This document shows positions 8,504-17,640 of a stretch of 64,000 bases of DNA, in pieces (position 1 is the stretch's first letter; every line of letters starts with the position of its first letter). Made by a program: the position numbers and the translations under genes. Source of the stretch: Burkholderia seminalis DSM 23518 (lineage in GTDB: Bacteria > Pseudomonadota > Gammaproteobacteria > Burkholderiales > Burkholderiaceae). The stretch lies in contig NZ_CADFDK010000004.1 in the NCBI RefSeq assembly GCF_902832885.1, positions 529,655 to 593,654 on the forward strand. Direction: 5' to 3'. Below the pieces are notes generated by a model, which was not told where the DNA came from, did no database searches, and was given only the letters and a program-made list of their open reading frames with translations.

Positions 8504-10714
8504 TCAGGCCTTCGCGCCCTCCGCCGAATCGAACGGCAGCACGTAGTGCCGCTTGCCCGTCGCCGCGAAGATCGCGTTCGCCACGGCCGGGCCGACCGGC
8601 GCGACGCCCGGCTCGCCGACGCCGGTCGGCGCCTCGGCCGACGGCACGATATGCACTTCGACCTTCGGCATCTCGGCCATCCGCAGCACCTGGTAGCCGT
8701 CGAAGTTGCGCTGCTCGACCTGGCCGTCCTTCAGCGTGATCGCGCTGTGCATCGCCGCGCCGAGCCCGAAGCCGATGCCGCCCTCCATCTGCGCGGCGAC
8801 GATGTCGGGATTGATCGCGATCCCGCAATCGACCGCGCACACCACGCGCTCGACCTTCACCTTGCCGTCCGCGTCGACCGACACCTCGGCGACCTGCGCG
8901 ACATAGCTCTTGAACGCCTCGGCGACCGCGATCCCGCGCCCGCGGCCCTTCGGCAGCGGCTTGGCCGGATCCCAGCCGGCCTTCTGCGCGGCGAGATCCA
9001 GTACCGCGCGCATCCGCGGTTCCTTCTCGAGCAGGTCGCGGCGGAACGCGTACGGATCCTTGCCCGCCGTGTGCGCGGCTTCGTCGATGAACGCCTCCAC
9101 CGCGTAGGCCGTGTGCGAGCTGCCGACCACGCGCCACCACAGCACCGGCACGCCGGTCTTCGCGGTGGTGAGCTCGACCGACACGTTCGGCACCGCGTAC
9201 GGCAGGTTCGCCGCACCCTCGACCGACGTCGCGTCGACGCCGTTCTTGACCATGAACGCTTCGAACGGCGTGCCGGCGAGGATCGACTGGCCGACGATCC
9301 GGTGGCGCCAGCCGACCAGCTTGCCGTCCGCGGTCAGGCCCGCGTCGAGCTTGTGGAAGTACATCGGGCGGTACAAGCCGCCCTGGATGTCGTCCTCGCG
9401 CGTCCACTGCAGCTTGACGGGCTTGCCGTCCGCGCCGAGCGCCTTCGCGATCGACACGGCCTCGACCACGTAGTCCGACCACGCGTTCGCGCGCCGGCCG
9501 AAGCTGCCGCCCGCATACAGCGTGTGGATCTGCACCTGTTCGGGTTTCAGCCCCGCCGTCCTGGCCGCGTTGGCCTGGTCGACGGTCTGGAACTGGTCGC
9601 CGGCCCAGATTTCGCAGCTGTTCGCCGTCAGCTTGACGACCGCGTCGAGCGGCTCCATCGGCGCGTGCGCGAGATACGGGAATTCGTACGACGCGCTGAT
9701 CTTGCGCGCCGCGCCCGCGATCGCCGCGTCGGCGTCACCGTCCTTGCGCGCCGACGTGCCGGGCTTGTCGGCGAGCTGGCGGTATTCGCGCATGATCTCG
9801 CCGGACCCGCGTTTTTCCGCGTGCGCGTCGTCCCACTCGACCTTCAGCGCGTCACGGCCCTGTTTCGCGGCCCAGAAGCCGTTCGCGACGACTGCCACGC
9901 CGCCCGGCACCTGCACGACCGACACGACGCCCGGCACGGCCTTCGCGGCCGTCGCGTCGAACGATTTCACCGTGGCGCCGAAGCGCGGCGGGCGCTGCAG
10001 CAGCGCGACGCGCATGCCGGGGAAGGTCGTATCGAGCGTGAAATGCGCGGTGCCGTTCGATTTCGCCGACGCGTCGACGCGCGGGATCCGGTGCCCGATC
10101 AGCTTGAAATCGGCGGGCTGCTTCAACGTGACCTTGTCGGGCACGGGCAGCTTCGACGCATCGGCGACGAGCGTGCCGTACGGCGCCGTTTTGCCGCTCT
10201 TCGCGTGCGTGACGACGCCATTGGCGGTCGTCAGCTCGCTGGCCGGCACCTTCCAGCGGGCCGCGGCGGCCGACACCAGCATCGCGCGCGCCTTGCCGCC
10301 CGCTTCGCGCAGCTGCTGCCACGAGTTCGCCATCGCCGAACTGCCGCCGGTGCCCTGCATCGTGCCGAACGCGAGGTTCGCGTAGCGCTTCGCATCGGCC
10401 GGCGCGCTTTCGACGCGCACGTTCGACCAGTTCGCGTCGAGCTCCTCGGCGACGATCGTCGCGATGCCCGTATACGCGCCCTGGCCCATTTCGACGTGCT
10501 TCGCGATGACCGTGACGGTGCCGTCGGGCGTGATGCGCAGGAATGCGTTCGGCGCGAAACCGGCTTCGGGCGCGGTCGCGGCGAGCGCGCGGCGGCCGAA
10601 GCCGGTGAAGTCGAAGCCGATGGTCAGGCTGACCGCGGCCGCGGCCCCCGCGGTCTTCAGGAACGTGCGGCGCGACGGGCGCACGGAGCCGGTGTTGTCG
10701 AGTTCGATCGTCAT
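8504..10714 (-). CDS. iorB: Molybdenum hydroxylase large subunit, isoquinoline 1-oxidoreductase beta type
   Basis: 736 aa. The N-terminus has a twin-arginine signal ([10 protein letters not shown], Arg15-Arg16), so the folded holoenzyme is probably exported to the periplasm. The body follows the xanthine oxidase/aldehyde oxidase family, with [11 protein letters not shown], the [16 protein letters not shown] region and the C-terminal GVGEPG holding the presumed catalytic Glu. It should bind the molybdopterin cofactor and hydroxylate or oxidise an N-heterocycle or aldehyde using water as oxygen donor. The [2Fe-2S] subunit ends 2 nt upstream of its start. The real substrate cannot be told from sequence; the divergent AraC gene presumably controls it. 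Confidence 0.88.
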   Translation of the reverse strand: MTIELDNTGSVRPSRRTFLKTAGAAAAVSLTIGFDFTGFGRRALAATAPEAGFAPNAFLRITPDGTVTVIAKHVEMGQGAYTGIATIVAEELDANWSNVRVESAPADAKRYANLAFGTMQGTGGSSAMANSWQQLREAGGKARAMLVSAAAARWKVPASELTTANGVVTHAKSGKTAPYGTLVADASKLPVPDKVTLKQPADFKLIGHRIPRVDASAKSNGTAHFTLDTTFPGMRVALLQRPPRFGATVKSFDATAAKAVPGVVSVVQVPGGVAVVANGFWAAKQGRDALKVEWDDAHAEKRGSGEIMREYRQLADKPGTSARKDGDADAAIAGAARKISASYEFPYLAHAPMEPLDAVVKLTANSCEIWAGDQFQTVDQANAARTAGLKPEQVQIHTLYAGGSFGRRANAWSDYVVEAVSIAKALGADGKPVKLQWTREDDIQGGLYRPMYFHKLDAGLTADGKLVGWRHRIVGQSILAGTPFEAFMVKNGVDATSVEGAANLPYAVPNVSVELTTAKTGVPVLWWRVVGSSHTAYAVEAFIDEAAHTAGKDPYAFRRDLLEKEPRMRAVLDLAAQKAGWDPAKPLPKGRGRGIAVAEAFKSYVAQVAEVSVDADGKVKVERVVCAVDCGIAINPDIVAAQMEGGIGFGLGAAMHSAITLKDGQVEQRNFDGYQVLRMAEMPKVEVHIVPSAEAPTGVGEPGVAPVGPAVANAIFAATGKRHYVLPFDSAEGAKA

Positions 10715-10716
10715 GG

Positions 10717-11178
10717 TCAGGCTCCCAGCGTCGCGGCTGCGTCGTGGATCGCGGCCCGGATGCGGGCGTAGGTCGCGCAGCGGCACAGGTTGCCGTTCAT
10801 CGCGGCATCGATGTCCGCGTCGGTCGGCTTCGGGTTCTGTTCCAGCAGCGCGGTGGCCGACATGATCTGGCCGGACTGGCAGTAGCCGCATTGCGGCACC
10901 TGCAGCTTGACCCAGGCGGCCTGCACGGCGTGCGCGGGCTTGCTCTGCAGGCCCTCGATCGTCGTGACGTGCTTGCCCGCGATGCCGGCGAGCGGCAGCA
11001 CGCACGAGCGGACGGCCTGGCCTTCGAGATGCACGGTGCACGCGCCGCACTGCGCCATGCCGCAGCCGAACTTCGTGCCGGTCAGTCCCGCGTGTTCGCG
11101 AATCGCCCAGAGGACGGGCATCGACGGATCGGCGTCGAGCGTGACGTTCTTGCCGTTCAGGACAAACGAGGTAGGCAT
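10717..11178 (-). CDS. iorA: [2Fe-2S] small subunit of the molybdenum hydroxylase
   Basis: 153 aa from the ATG at 11178, with GGAGA ten bases upstream; a longer reading from 11208 is less likely. The N-terminal ferredoxin-like domain has [16 protein letters not shown] plus a later Cys (first cluster). The C-terminal helical domain has CGYCQSGQ and CRCATY (second cluster), exactly as in IorA/CoxS/XdhC-type small subunits. It passes electrons from the molybdenum centre of the large subunit to an external acceptor, probably a cytochrome. It has no signal of its own, so it would be carried out with the Tat-exported partner. Confidence 0.9.
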   Translation of the reverse strand: MPTSFVLNGKNVTLDADPSMPVLWAIREHAGLTGTKFGCGMAQCGACTVHLEGQAVRSCVLPLAGIAGKHVTTIEGLQSKPAHAVQAAWVKLQVPQCGYCQSGQIMSATALLEQNPKPTDADIDAAMNGNLCRCATYARIRAAIHDAAATLGA

Positions 11179-11259
11179 TTTTATGTCTCCATGGGGAAAA
11201 CCCGCCATACGGGCAGGTTAGCCGGGAGTGTGCGCGAGCCGCCGCTTTTTGCGTCTACC

Positions 11260-11293
11260 CAATCCTGCAAATTTATTGAACAATCCTGCAAAT
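11260..11293. promoter_or_regulatory. AraC-type direct repeats in the ior/araC divergent promoter
   Basis: CAATCCTGCAAAT occurs twice (11260-11272 and 11281-11293), exactly 21 bp apart, which places both copies on the same face of the helix. This is typical of AraC-family half-sites. They lie 66-99 bp before the AraC start (11359) and about 80-115 bp before the small hydroxylase subunit (11178), so one regulator could control both directions. Confidence 0.7.
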
Positions 11294-11358
11294 CCCCGGC
11301 ACGCGGCGAGCCGTTTCGCTATGCTCCCGCGACACGGGAAATCATTCGAGGATGCGTC

Positions 11359-12282
11359 ATGGACATGACCGATATCGTGGCGTCGCGCGAATCCGGGCGG
11401 CGCGAGCTGGCATCGCTGATCGGCCGTTTCGCACCGGCCGACGGCTCGCATTCGACGGCCGTGCCGGGCTTGATGCTGCATCGGCACACGCGTCCGGTCG
11501 ATCTCGGCTGCGGCGTGTCGCGGGCCGCGCTGGTGATCGCCGCGCAGGGCGCGAAGCGCGTGATCGTGGCCGGTCACGCTTACGAATACGACACGCACAA
11601 TTGCCTGATTACGTCGATCGACTTGCCGATCCTCTCGCGCGTGACGCGCGCGTCGCCGGAGGCGCCGTACCTGTGCTTGTCGCTGACGCTCGATCCGCAG
11701 CGCATCGTCGAGCTGGCGGCCGAGATGCGGCTGCCCGAGCCCGATGCGGGCCCGGAAGGCGAGGGGATCGCGCTCGCCGAACTGACGCCGCCGCTGCTCG
11801 ACGCCGCGCTGCGACTGTTGCGCCTGCTCGATACGCCTGCCGACATTCCGGTCGTCGCACCGTTGATCGAAAAGGAAGTGCTGTACCGGCTGATGACGAG
11901 CGGGCAGGGCACGCGGCTGCGACACATGGCCATCGCGGGCAGCCAGACGCACCGGATCGCGCGCGCGATCGAATGGATCCGCGATCACTTCGCGGAGCCG
12001 ATGCGCGTCGAGTCGCTCGCGCAGGCGGTCAACATGAGCGTGTCGTCGCTGCACCATCATTTCAAGCACGTGACGACGCTGAGCCCGCTGCAGTACCAGA
12101 AGCAGTTGCGGCTGCACGAAGCGCGGCGGCTGTTGCTGCGGCAGGGCGGCGACGTCGGGTCGGTCGCCGCCGTCGTCGGCTACGAAAGCGCATCGCAGTT
12201 CAGCCGCGAATACAGCCGGCTGTTCGGCGCGCCGCCGATGCGCGACGTCGTGCACCTGCGGAAGAAGGAATTGCTCGGCTGA
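11359..12282 (+). CDS. AraC-family regulator (AraC_N type) of the molybdenum hydroxylase
   Basis: 307 aa from the ATG at 11359, with GAGG upstream. The N-terminal about 190 residues match the AraC_N cupin type (PGLMLHRHTRPVDLGCGVSR, AYEYDTHNCLI, IDLPILSRVTRASPEAPYL), the group that includes the aldehyde-responsive YqhC. The C-terminus has two helix-turn-helix motifs (ESLAQAVNMSVSSLHHHFK and VAAVVGYESASQFSREYSRL). It is divergent from iorAB, and two identical direct repeats lie between them. It probably senses the substrate, or an aldehyde, and activates the oxidoreductase. The ligand is not known. Confidence 0.9.
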   Translation: MDMTDIVASRESGRRELASLIGRFAPADGSHSTAVPGLMLHRHTRPVDLGCGVSRAALVIAAQGAKRVIVAGHAYEYDTHNCLITSIDLPILSRVTRASPEAPYLCLSLTLDPQRIVELAAEMRLPEPDAGPEGEGIALAELTPPLLDAALRLLRLLDTPADIPVVAPLIEKEVLYRLMTSGQGTRLRHMAIAGSQTHRIARAIEWIRDHFAEPMRVESLAQAVNMSVSSLHHHFKHVTTLSPLQYQKQLRLHEARRLLLRQGGDVGSVAAVVGYESASQFSREYSRLFGAPPMRDVVHLRKKELLG

Positions 12283-12326
12283 GGTGCCGCCGGCACCGGC
12301 CGGCACGCGTCTCGGGCGGTGCGCGG

Positions 12327-12551
12327 TCATTCATCGCCGTCTCCTTCGTCGAGCATCTCGAGGAACCACAGGTCGATCTGTCCGACGGCGTCGCGCACGC
12401 GCTCCATCCCGCTGCACGGGTGCCGTTTCGGCAAGCGCCGGTCCGCCTGTTCCGATGTCGACGAAGCGCCGCGACAGGCGCTCCGGTTTCGCTGACAACC
12501 CCGTTGATGCTTGAATGGCGCAAGCGCCGATCGATCGGTGGTGATCTTCAT
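12327..12551 (-). CDS. Small hypothetical protein or gene remnant
   Basis: A possible 74-aa reading frame from the ATG at 12551, with GGGGAAA upstream. Only the C-terminal part (GMERVRDAVGQIDLWFLEML, then DEGDGDE) has codon use like its neighbours; the N-terminal half is basic and Cys/Arg-rich and may be out of the original frame. I recognise no family. It could be the decayed end of a lost gene convergent with the AraC gene. Confidence 0.25.
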   Translation of the reverse strand: MKITTDRSALAPFKHQRGCQRNRSACRGASSTSEQADRRLPKRHPCSGMERVRDAVGQIDLWFLEMLDEGDGDE

Positions 12552-13488
12552 CGCCGTTTCCCCGACACGCAGGTTGCGAGCGGGCCGCCGCCGGTGCTCC
12601 GTGTGCCGTGGCGTGCCGCTCGGTGAGAGCCGGACATCAGGCAATCGGCATGCCACGGACGACACGCCGCCGCCGGGCGCGGGCACGGCCATGCCTTCGC
12701 CGATCGACAGGCGTGCAGGCGTTTCACGCGTGAATCGTGGGGACAGGCGAATGAGCCGGGCGAGCGCCGGATCAATGCGATTCGATACGATGAAACGCTC
12801 GATAAATCAGGCTTTTACGAGATTGTTAACGTAAGGCGCACGTTGAATCGGCATGTTTCATCGATGAGAATCGAGCGGATAAATGCTTGAAAACGTTTCT
12901 CGAATGTGTCGCATCCTCGGGGTGTATCCGGCGTGAAAGGTGGGTTGAGCCGGAATGAAAAATGGTGCTTGTGCTTTTGCCGGCATTCCATGTTTACATT
13001 TGTTTTAATTATTACGCCGGTAACGGTCGCGATGGCAACATTTTTCGTCGCGCGATCGTGTCGGTATTTTCACGAATGAATCAAATTCGTTTTGCCTAAC
13101 CGGGGATAAGCAAGCCGAAGACGCATCGAAGGCCGTTGCGTCTGGCGCCGGGGCCGTACGCAGGGTGGATCGATTCTCGTTCGTTTTCGCACGGAAGCCG
13201 GGCCGCATACGCATCGAAGCGTCGTTCGTCAGTGGAAACACGGACGCCGCCCGGCGGGCGCCGCGGCGCGCTTCTCAAGTTTGAAACACCCGTTCAACCT
13301 GCCGTCCGACAACGCGCCGCGGGCCGGATTCGTCCGTCTAATCACGGGATTGCGTCATGAAGCGCAGCGATCGTGACGTGTGCCAAACCTTTGCCGCGAT
13401 ACATTCCTGAAACAAAAAACGACGTTTCCGGCGAAAAGCCGCGGCCTGGCGGCGGTTCGGCGCGCGCAACGAACGATGGCGCAACGCG

Positions 13489-13503
13489 TGGCACGCTGCT
13501 TGC
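13489..13503 (+). promoter_or_regulatory. Consensus sigma-54 (RpoN) promoter
   Basis: TGGCACGCTGCTTGC matches the -24/-12 consensus TGGCAC-N5-TTGC, with the invariant GG and GC exactly 10 nt apart. Transcription would begin near 13515 and run towards the secreted-protein cluster, whose first gene starts at 14410. The gap of about 900 nt is unusual: either the leader is long or a short unrecognised gene is included. A sigma-54 activator is encoded downstream (18400-19758). Confidence 0.65.
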
Positions 13504-14317
13504 GGTATTGGACGCATCGGCGGGCGGTCGACACGATGCAACAAAGATGTGGGGGCGACCAACTCGTCAGTAAGCAGTCGGGGAAACGGCGATGAAGACC
13601 ATAAGCAGTAGTGTGATCCGCGCGTATTTTGCGCACCAATGGGGTAGTCGGAGAAATCGGGGTGTTGCTCACGACGCAGTGCCAGCGTCGCGGGTATTCC
13701 ATCGCTTTCCCGGCGTCCGCGCCGGCCGCGTGCCGCGGCGGTTGTCGCGCCTCGTGACGAGCGGGCGACAGGGGTGCCCCCTTTCATTCAGCTCACCCGG
13801 ATGGGTCAGGCTGTTCGTGCCGGACAGCGTGACGCCGTTTCGTCTTCAACCGTGCAGGGCGGTTTCGATCGCGCCGGGCCAGTACCGGCGCCGGCCGGAT
13901 TAGATCGAACGCACGTCGGCCGGATTGTCCGGACGCCCTTTCTTCGCCAGCTCAGGGAGCAAACATGCCATCTGTCTGCAATGCGGCACCGTCGTCGCTC
14001 GGCTGACGGGCGCCATTTGAACGGCTGTCGTATTTTGCGGTGGTATATATTCGCGCATTTTTGATTTCGAAACGAATGCCAGTGCCGGTATCCGTTTTCG
14101 ACGGGGTATCGAAAATCGTGAGCCGGAGGATGCGTGCGTCATTCCGGTTGCGCAATTGGAGGTGTTTTTTTTAAAAATATTCAATGGTCGTAAAAATAAT
14201 AGAAAACACCTACGCATAAATTTTGGACAAGCTGAAAACATAAAACTAGACTTCGGCTGTCAAAAATAGACAAAAAATTAAAATTAAGAGCCAGCACGAA
14301 TTTATTGATTTGATAGT

Positions 14318-14338
14318 AATCCTTATTTTTTAAGGATT
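14318..14338 (+). promoter_or_regulatory. AT-rich hairpin upstream of the secreted-protein cluster
   Basis: The perfect arms AATCCTTA (14318-14325) and TAAGGATT (14331-14338) are separated by five T residues, 72 nt before the first gene. It lies at the edge of the AT-rich island. It could be an operator or an mRNA leader hairpin. The following sequence has no T-run, so it is not a standard terminator. Confidence 0.4.
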
Positions 14339-14409
14339 GCTCGAGGCAGGAAGGTTGATGGCGTGCAGTCTTCCTTGCTCATTCTCTCCACGCCGTTATG
14401 GAGTCGACC

Positions 14410-14733
14410 ATGAAGAAGCTTCTGATTGCAGCAGCAGTTCTGGCGGTTTCGGGTGCAGCGTTTGCAGGCAGCGGCACGGTGTCGAGCAGCAATTCGACGA
14501 GCGGTGGCCAGACGATGGCCGGAGTTGCCGGGTTCGGCCACTTCTCCGCGACCGATTCGGGCGCAGCACTCGGTGCCGCCGGTGCACTTGCCGGTGGCCC
14601 GGGCAGCGCTTCGGTCTCGTACACGAGCCACACGCAAACGTCGACGGTCGGCGGCTTCGGCTTCGGCGGCGCACAGGCTGGCGGCAGCAGCGGTGCGAAT
14701 GCCGGCTCGACTGGCTGGACGTATCACCACTAA
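14410..14733 (+). CDS. Small secreted Gly/Ser-rich protein, first gene of the matrix/fibre-like cluster
   Basis: 107 aa from the ATG at 14410, with GGAG eight bases upstream. A clear signal peptide (MKKLLIAAAVLAVSGAAFA, cleavage near 19) precedes a mature protein of Gly, Ala, Ser, Thr and few charged residues (VSSSNSTSGGQTMAGVAGFG, then GGFGFGGAQAGGSSGANAG) with an aromatic end, GWTYHH. There are no cysteines. The composition resembles extracellular fibre or amyloid subunits, but no curlin or Fap repeat is recognisable. It is followed by four more secreted proteins on the same strand. Function unknown; a structural matrix role is my inference from composition and context. Confidence 0.8.
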   Translation: MKKLLIAAAVLAVSGAAFAGSGTVSSSNSTSGGQTMAGVAGFGHFSATDSGAALGAAGALAGGPGSASVSYTSHTQTSTVGGFGFGGAQAGGSSGANAGSTGWTYHH

Positions 14734-14844
14734 GCCGCGGCGCGTAGCGTTCGTCATTGGCTGGCGGTACGGATGCCGGGCTTCGCCCCATCAGGGCGGG
14801 CCTGGCTCCGCCACCGCCGAACTTCCTCACAGCAAGGAATTGCT

Positions 14845-15435
14845 ATGAAAGCCAAAGTCATATTAGCGACAGCGCTCACCGTCCTATCGTCGGCCGCATT
14901 GGCAGCAGGTTCGTTCACGAACAACCAGACGCAATCCGTCGCAGCGGGTGTGTCCGGTTCGGTACTGGTCGGATCCGGCAGCTATACGAGCAATTCGACA
15001 TCGACGGCTGGTGCAAGCGCCGGCAGTACCGTGACACCCGCTGGTTCCGTCGGCACGGCGTCCGCCAATCACAACTCGACTTCGACGGCCAGCGGTTCGG
15101 GCATGAACGGAGGCGCGTTCGCGGCAGGCGGCGGTATCGGTGCTGCAGGCTCGTTCGGTGGAAACAGCAAAACGAACGAGAACGCGAATGCGCTGTCGGG
15201 AGGGGTGACCGCCACGATCGTACTCGGCGCGAACCACTACACGGCCACGGGTGCGAACGACAACGGCAACGCCAACGCGGGTGCCGCCGGGCTGACGGGC
15301 AGTGGTGGGTCCGCTGCGATCACGGGTTCGACTCACTACAACTCGTCGACCGCGTGGAGTACCGGTCCGGCCGGTTCGCCGTCCGCATCGGGTGGAAGCC
15401 AGGGCAGTTCGAGCGCGACCGGGAGCAGTCATTAG
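14845..15435 (+). CDS. Secreted Ser/Gly/Thr/Asn-rich fibre-like protein
   Basis: 196 aa from the ATG at 14845, with AAGGAAT upstream. The signal peptide (MKAKVILATALTVLSSAALA, about 20 residues) is followed by a mature chain built almost only of Ser, Gly, Thr, Asn and Ala, with irregular SxTxG-type alternation (SGSVLVGSGSYTSNSTSTAG; NANAGAAGLTGSGGSAAITG). It has no cysteine and very few charges. Such chains form beta-rich surface fibres or matrix in several bacteria, though no named family is recognisable. It lies 111 nt after the first small secreted gene and shares its style, so the two may be co-assembling subunits. Confidence 0.8.
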   Translation: MKAKVILATALTVLSSAALAAGSFTNNQTQSVAAGVSGSVLVGSGSYTSNSTSTAGASAGSTVTPAGSVGTASANHNSTSTASGSGMNGGAFAAGGGIGAAGSFGGNSKTNENANALSGGVTATIVLGANHYTATGANDNGNANAGAAGLTGSGGSAAITGSTHYNSSTAWSTGPAGSPSASGGSQGSSSATGSSH

Positions 15436-15448
15436 TCAGGTGTGGGGG

Positions 15449-15482
15449 GGGACCAGTTTCCCAGCGACGCTGGTCTCTTTTC
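15449..15482 (+). terminator. Possible intra-operon terminator/attenuator
   Basis: GACCAG (15451-15456) pairs with CTGGTC (15470-15475) across a 13-nt loop, followed by TCTTTTCC. It begins 16 nt after the stop of the Ser/Gly-rich gene. It could reduce read-through so that the first two genes are made in excess, as is common for fibre subunits. The hairpin is short, so this is tentative. Confidence 0.35.
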
Positions 15483-15509
15483 CGCATTGTTGTCACGTAA
15501 GGAGTTGGC

Positions 15510-15791
15510 ATGAAGCAGAACCTGATTGCCGCCGCTCTGATGCTCGCGTCTCTGACGGCGTATGGCGCTGACCGTGCTGCCGATGGTGGGCAATCGACTA
15601 TGCAGACGTCAAACAATCCTGACCAGACAACCAAACCGTCAGAACAACAAACGCTTTCGTCGGGCAGTGCCATCGGCGGACCGGATGCCCAGCAGTGGCA
15701 GGGCGTGTCGGCCGGCTCGTGGTCCCAGCTGGGCAGCGGCTGGAAGCAGTTCGGGGAAGCAGCGAAAACTGAAGGCATTCAGGGGAATTAG
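15510..15791 (+). CDS. Small secreted protein of the matrix/fibre-like cluster
   Basis: 93 aa from the ATG at 15510, with AAGGAG upstream. A signal peptide of about 19 residues (MKQNLIAAALMLASLTAYG) is followed by a polar Gln/Ser/Asn/Thr-rich segment and a C-terminal part with three Trp residues (QQWQGVSAGSWSQLGSGWKQ) that could form an amphipathic helix. I recognise no family. Its position between the Ser/Gly-rich subunits and the large Ala/Pro-rich protein suggests a minor component or assembly factor of the same structure. Confidence 0.75.
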   Translation: MKQNLIAAALMLASLTAYGADRAADGGQSTMQTSNNPDQTTKPSEQQTLSSGSAIGGPDAQQWQGVSAGSWSQLGSGWKQFGEAAKTEGIQGN

Positions 15792-15835
15792 TACGGTTGC
15801 CTGGGTCGGAGGTCAAACCTCGTCCGGAGAGTGAA

Positions 15836-17485
15836 ATGAACAGCAACAGGATCAAGGTGGCATGCGCGGCGATGTTCGCGATGACCACGATCGGTGCCCA
15901 CGCGCAAACTGCCGACTCGACGTCGAGCGCGCAGTCCTCGACGTCGTCGACGGCCGTCAGCCAGGGTGGCGGTTCGAGCATGAACACGAACACCACGAGC
16001 TCGCGCGGCGGCAATGCCACCAGTTCCAGCGGGGTGCGCGGCAGCGGCAATTCGAGCGTGAACTTCAACGTGACGATGCCGTCCAGCACCAGCGGAGGCA
16101 CGAGCGTGACGCCGCAGTCGCTGCAGTCGTCGGGCGCGCCCGGCACCAACCCGTACAACACCCAGACTTCGGAAAACGTCAACTACTCCGGTACGCAGAC
16201 GATCAAGACCAACCCGGCGATCCAGGCGCCCGGCCTCACGACCACGCTGTCCGATACCTGCATGGGTTCGGTGAGCGTCGGTGTGTCGTTCCCGGGCTTC
16301 GGCGCGACGGGCGGCACGACGCTGGTCGACCAGGCCTGCGTCCGGCGTCTCGATGCGCGTGAATTCCGTGCGATGGGCCTGACCGACGTGGCGCTCGCGC
16401 TGCTGTGCCAGAGCGATGCGAACCGGCGCGCGGTGGAAGCGACCGGCCACCTGTGCCCGGGCACGACCGCGCCGCTCGCGCGTTCGAACGTGGCGCCGAG
16501 CGTGGAAGCGACCGTCGCGGACGACGTGAAGTATCGCGACCCGATCGTGCGCGACCGCATGGGCCTGCCGCCGCTCGGCTCGGCCGCGCCGGCATCCGCG
16601 CCGACGCGTCCGATCCAGACGACGTCGGTGCAGGCAGCGCCTGTTTCGGTGCCGGTTCCGATTCCGGTGCCGGCGGTCGCGCCGGTCGCCGCCGCCCCGG
16701 CCGTCGCCGCGCCGGCAGTCGCCGCGGCCACCCCGGCGGTCGCGTCGCCCGCTGTTGCCGCCGCGGCGCCGGCAGTGGCTGCACCGGCGGCAGCGGCGCC
16801 CGCGGTTGCTGCGGCACCTGCCGTCGCCGCCGCGCCTGCCGCCGCGGTCGTACCGGCAGCCGCGATGGCGGCCGTGCCGGCTGCGGCTGTCATCGCCGCG
16901 CCCGCGGTGGCTGACAAGGCATCGCAAGCGCCTGCCACGCCGGTCGCTGACACGAAGGCCGCCGAGCCCGCCCAGCCCGTGGCTGACACGAAGGCGCCGG
17001 AGCCCGCACAGCCCGTTGCCGACACGAAGGCCGCCGAGCCCGCCCAGCCGGTTGCCGACACGAAGGCGCCCGAACCCGTGCAGCCCGTCGCCGACAAGGC
17101 ACCGGAGCCGATGCCGGCCGCCACCGACAACGCAGCGCAGGCCGCAGGCGAACCGGTTGCCGAACCGATGCCGGCCGCTGCCGTCGTCACGGCGCCGGCA
17201 GCCGATGCAAAGGCTGCCGAGCCGGCGCCGCAAGCGACTGTCGAAGCGCCCGCTCCGCAAGCCGCGCTGCCTGAGGCAGCAGCGCCGGCCGACATGCCGA
17301 CTGCCGACGCGAAGGTGCCCGAAGCGGCCGAATCCGCTGCCGCACCGGCTGCGCCCGCCGCCGACATGCCGGCGTTGAGCGACCCGGCCCAGGCGTTGCC
17401 GCCGGCCACGGTCGACCAGCAGGCCGCACCGGCCGCACCGGTTGCGCCGGCGCCGGCCGTCATCTCGACGAGCACGTCGTCGTAA
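15836..17485 (+). CDS. Large secreted protein: Ser/Asn-rich head, four-Cys domain, Ala/Pro/Val-rich repeat tail
   Basis: 549 aa from the ATG at 15836, behind CGGAGAG. There is a signal peptide (about 1-24, ending AHA-QT) and a Ser/Thr/Gly/Asn-rich segment (25-130). A compact domain with four cysteines (about 135-215; SDTCMGSV, DQACVRRLDAREF, LLCQSD, HLCPG) probably forms two disulphides. The tail, about 330 residues of Ala/Pro/Val, includes four perfectly phased 12-aa units VADTKAxEPAQP. The layout suggests a folded anchor or tip domain on an extended stalk that spans the periplasm or cell surface. Family not recognised; the Cys motif with CxR and a later CP is conserved-looking. Confidence 0.8.
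   Translation: MNSNRIKVACAAMFAMTTIGAHAQTADSTSSAQSSTSSTAVSQGGGSSMNTNTTSSRGGNATSSSGVRGSGNSSVNFNVTMPSSTSGGTSVTPQSLQSSGAPGTNPYNTQTSENVNYSGTQTIKTNPAIQAPGLTTTLSDTCMGSVSVGVSFPGFGATGGTTLVDQACVRRLDAREFRAMGLTDVALALLCQSDANRRAVEATGHLCPGTTAPLARSNVAPSVEATVADDVKYRDPIVRDRMGLPPLGSAAPASAPTRPIQTTSVQAAPVSVPVPIPVPAVAPVAAAPAVAAPAVAAATPAVASPAVAAAAPAVAAPAAAAPAVAAAPAVAAAPAAAVVPAAAMAAVPAAAVIAAPAVADKASQAPATPVADTKAAEPAQPVADTKAPEPAQPVADTKAAEPAQPVADTKAPEPVQPVADKAPEPMPAATDNAAQAAGEPVAEPMPAAAVVTAPAADAKAAEPAPQATVEAPAPQAALPEAAAPADMPTADAKVPEAAESAAAPAAPAADMPALSDPAQALPPATVDQQAAPAAPVAPAPAVISTSTSS
16943..17107 (+). repeat. 36-bp in-frame tandem repeat in the Ala/Pro-rich tail
   Basis: Four complete units (16943-16978, 16979-17014, 17015-17050, 17051-17086) and a partial fifth encode VADTKA(A/P)EP(A/V)QP. 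The units differ at synonymous positions and alternate A and P at one residue, so the array is old enough to have diverged but could still change copy number by slippage or recombination. Confidence 0.85.
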
Positions 17486-17640
17486 GCACGCGGGGCCGTC
17501 TGCCGCGCGGCCGAATGCCGGTCGCCCGGCCGGCGCCCGGCCCCGATGCCCGATGGACGTTTCCGGTTGGACGGGTGTTGGTCCCATCCCCGAGATCAAC
17601 ACCTCTTTTTGCCTGACGAGGATGCAAGGAGGCCTCAATC

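Larger units (their letters stand above)
12552..14409. other. Long poorly coding region, AT-rich at its right end
   Basis: About 1.9 kb in which no reading frame has a convincing family or codon use. The only small frame with a fair ribosome-binding site is 13592-13903 on the plus strand (103 aa, start MKTISSSVIRAYFAHQWG); it resembles nothing I know. From about 14020 to 14345 the GC content drops strongly, with A/T runs, unlike the rest of the window. The region holds a consensus sigma-54 promoter at 13489 and a hairpin at 14318, so it is probably the regulatory region of the secreted-protein cluster, possibly with an acquired or decayed segment. Confidence 0.6.

Noticed and set aside
13338-13787. 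A 149-codon frame on the minus strand
   Set aside because: Mixed codon use, no signal or domain, no ribosome-binding site; it lies in the poorly coding region.
15788-17638. A 616-codon Arg/Gly-rich frame on the minus strand
   Set aside because: Complement of the Ala/Pro-rich secreted protein; an artefact of the same repetitive GC-rich DNA.
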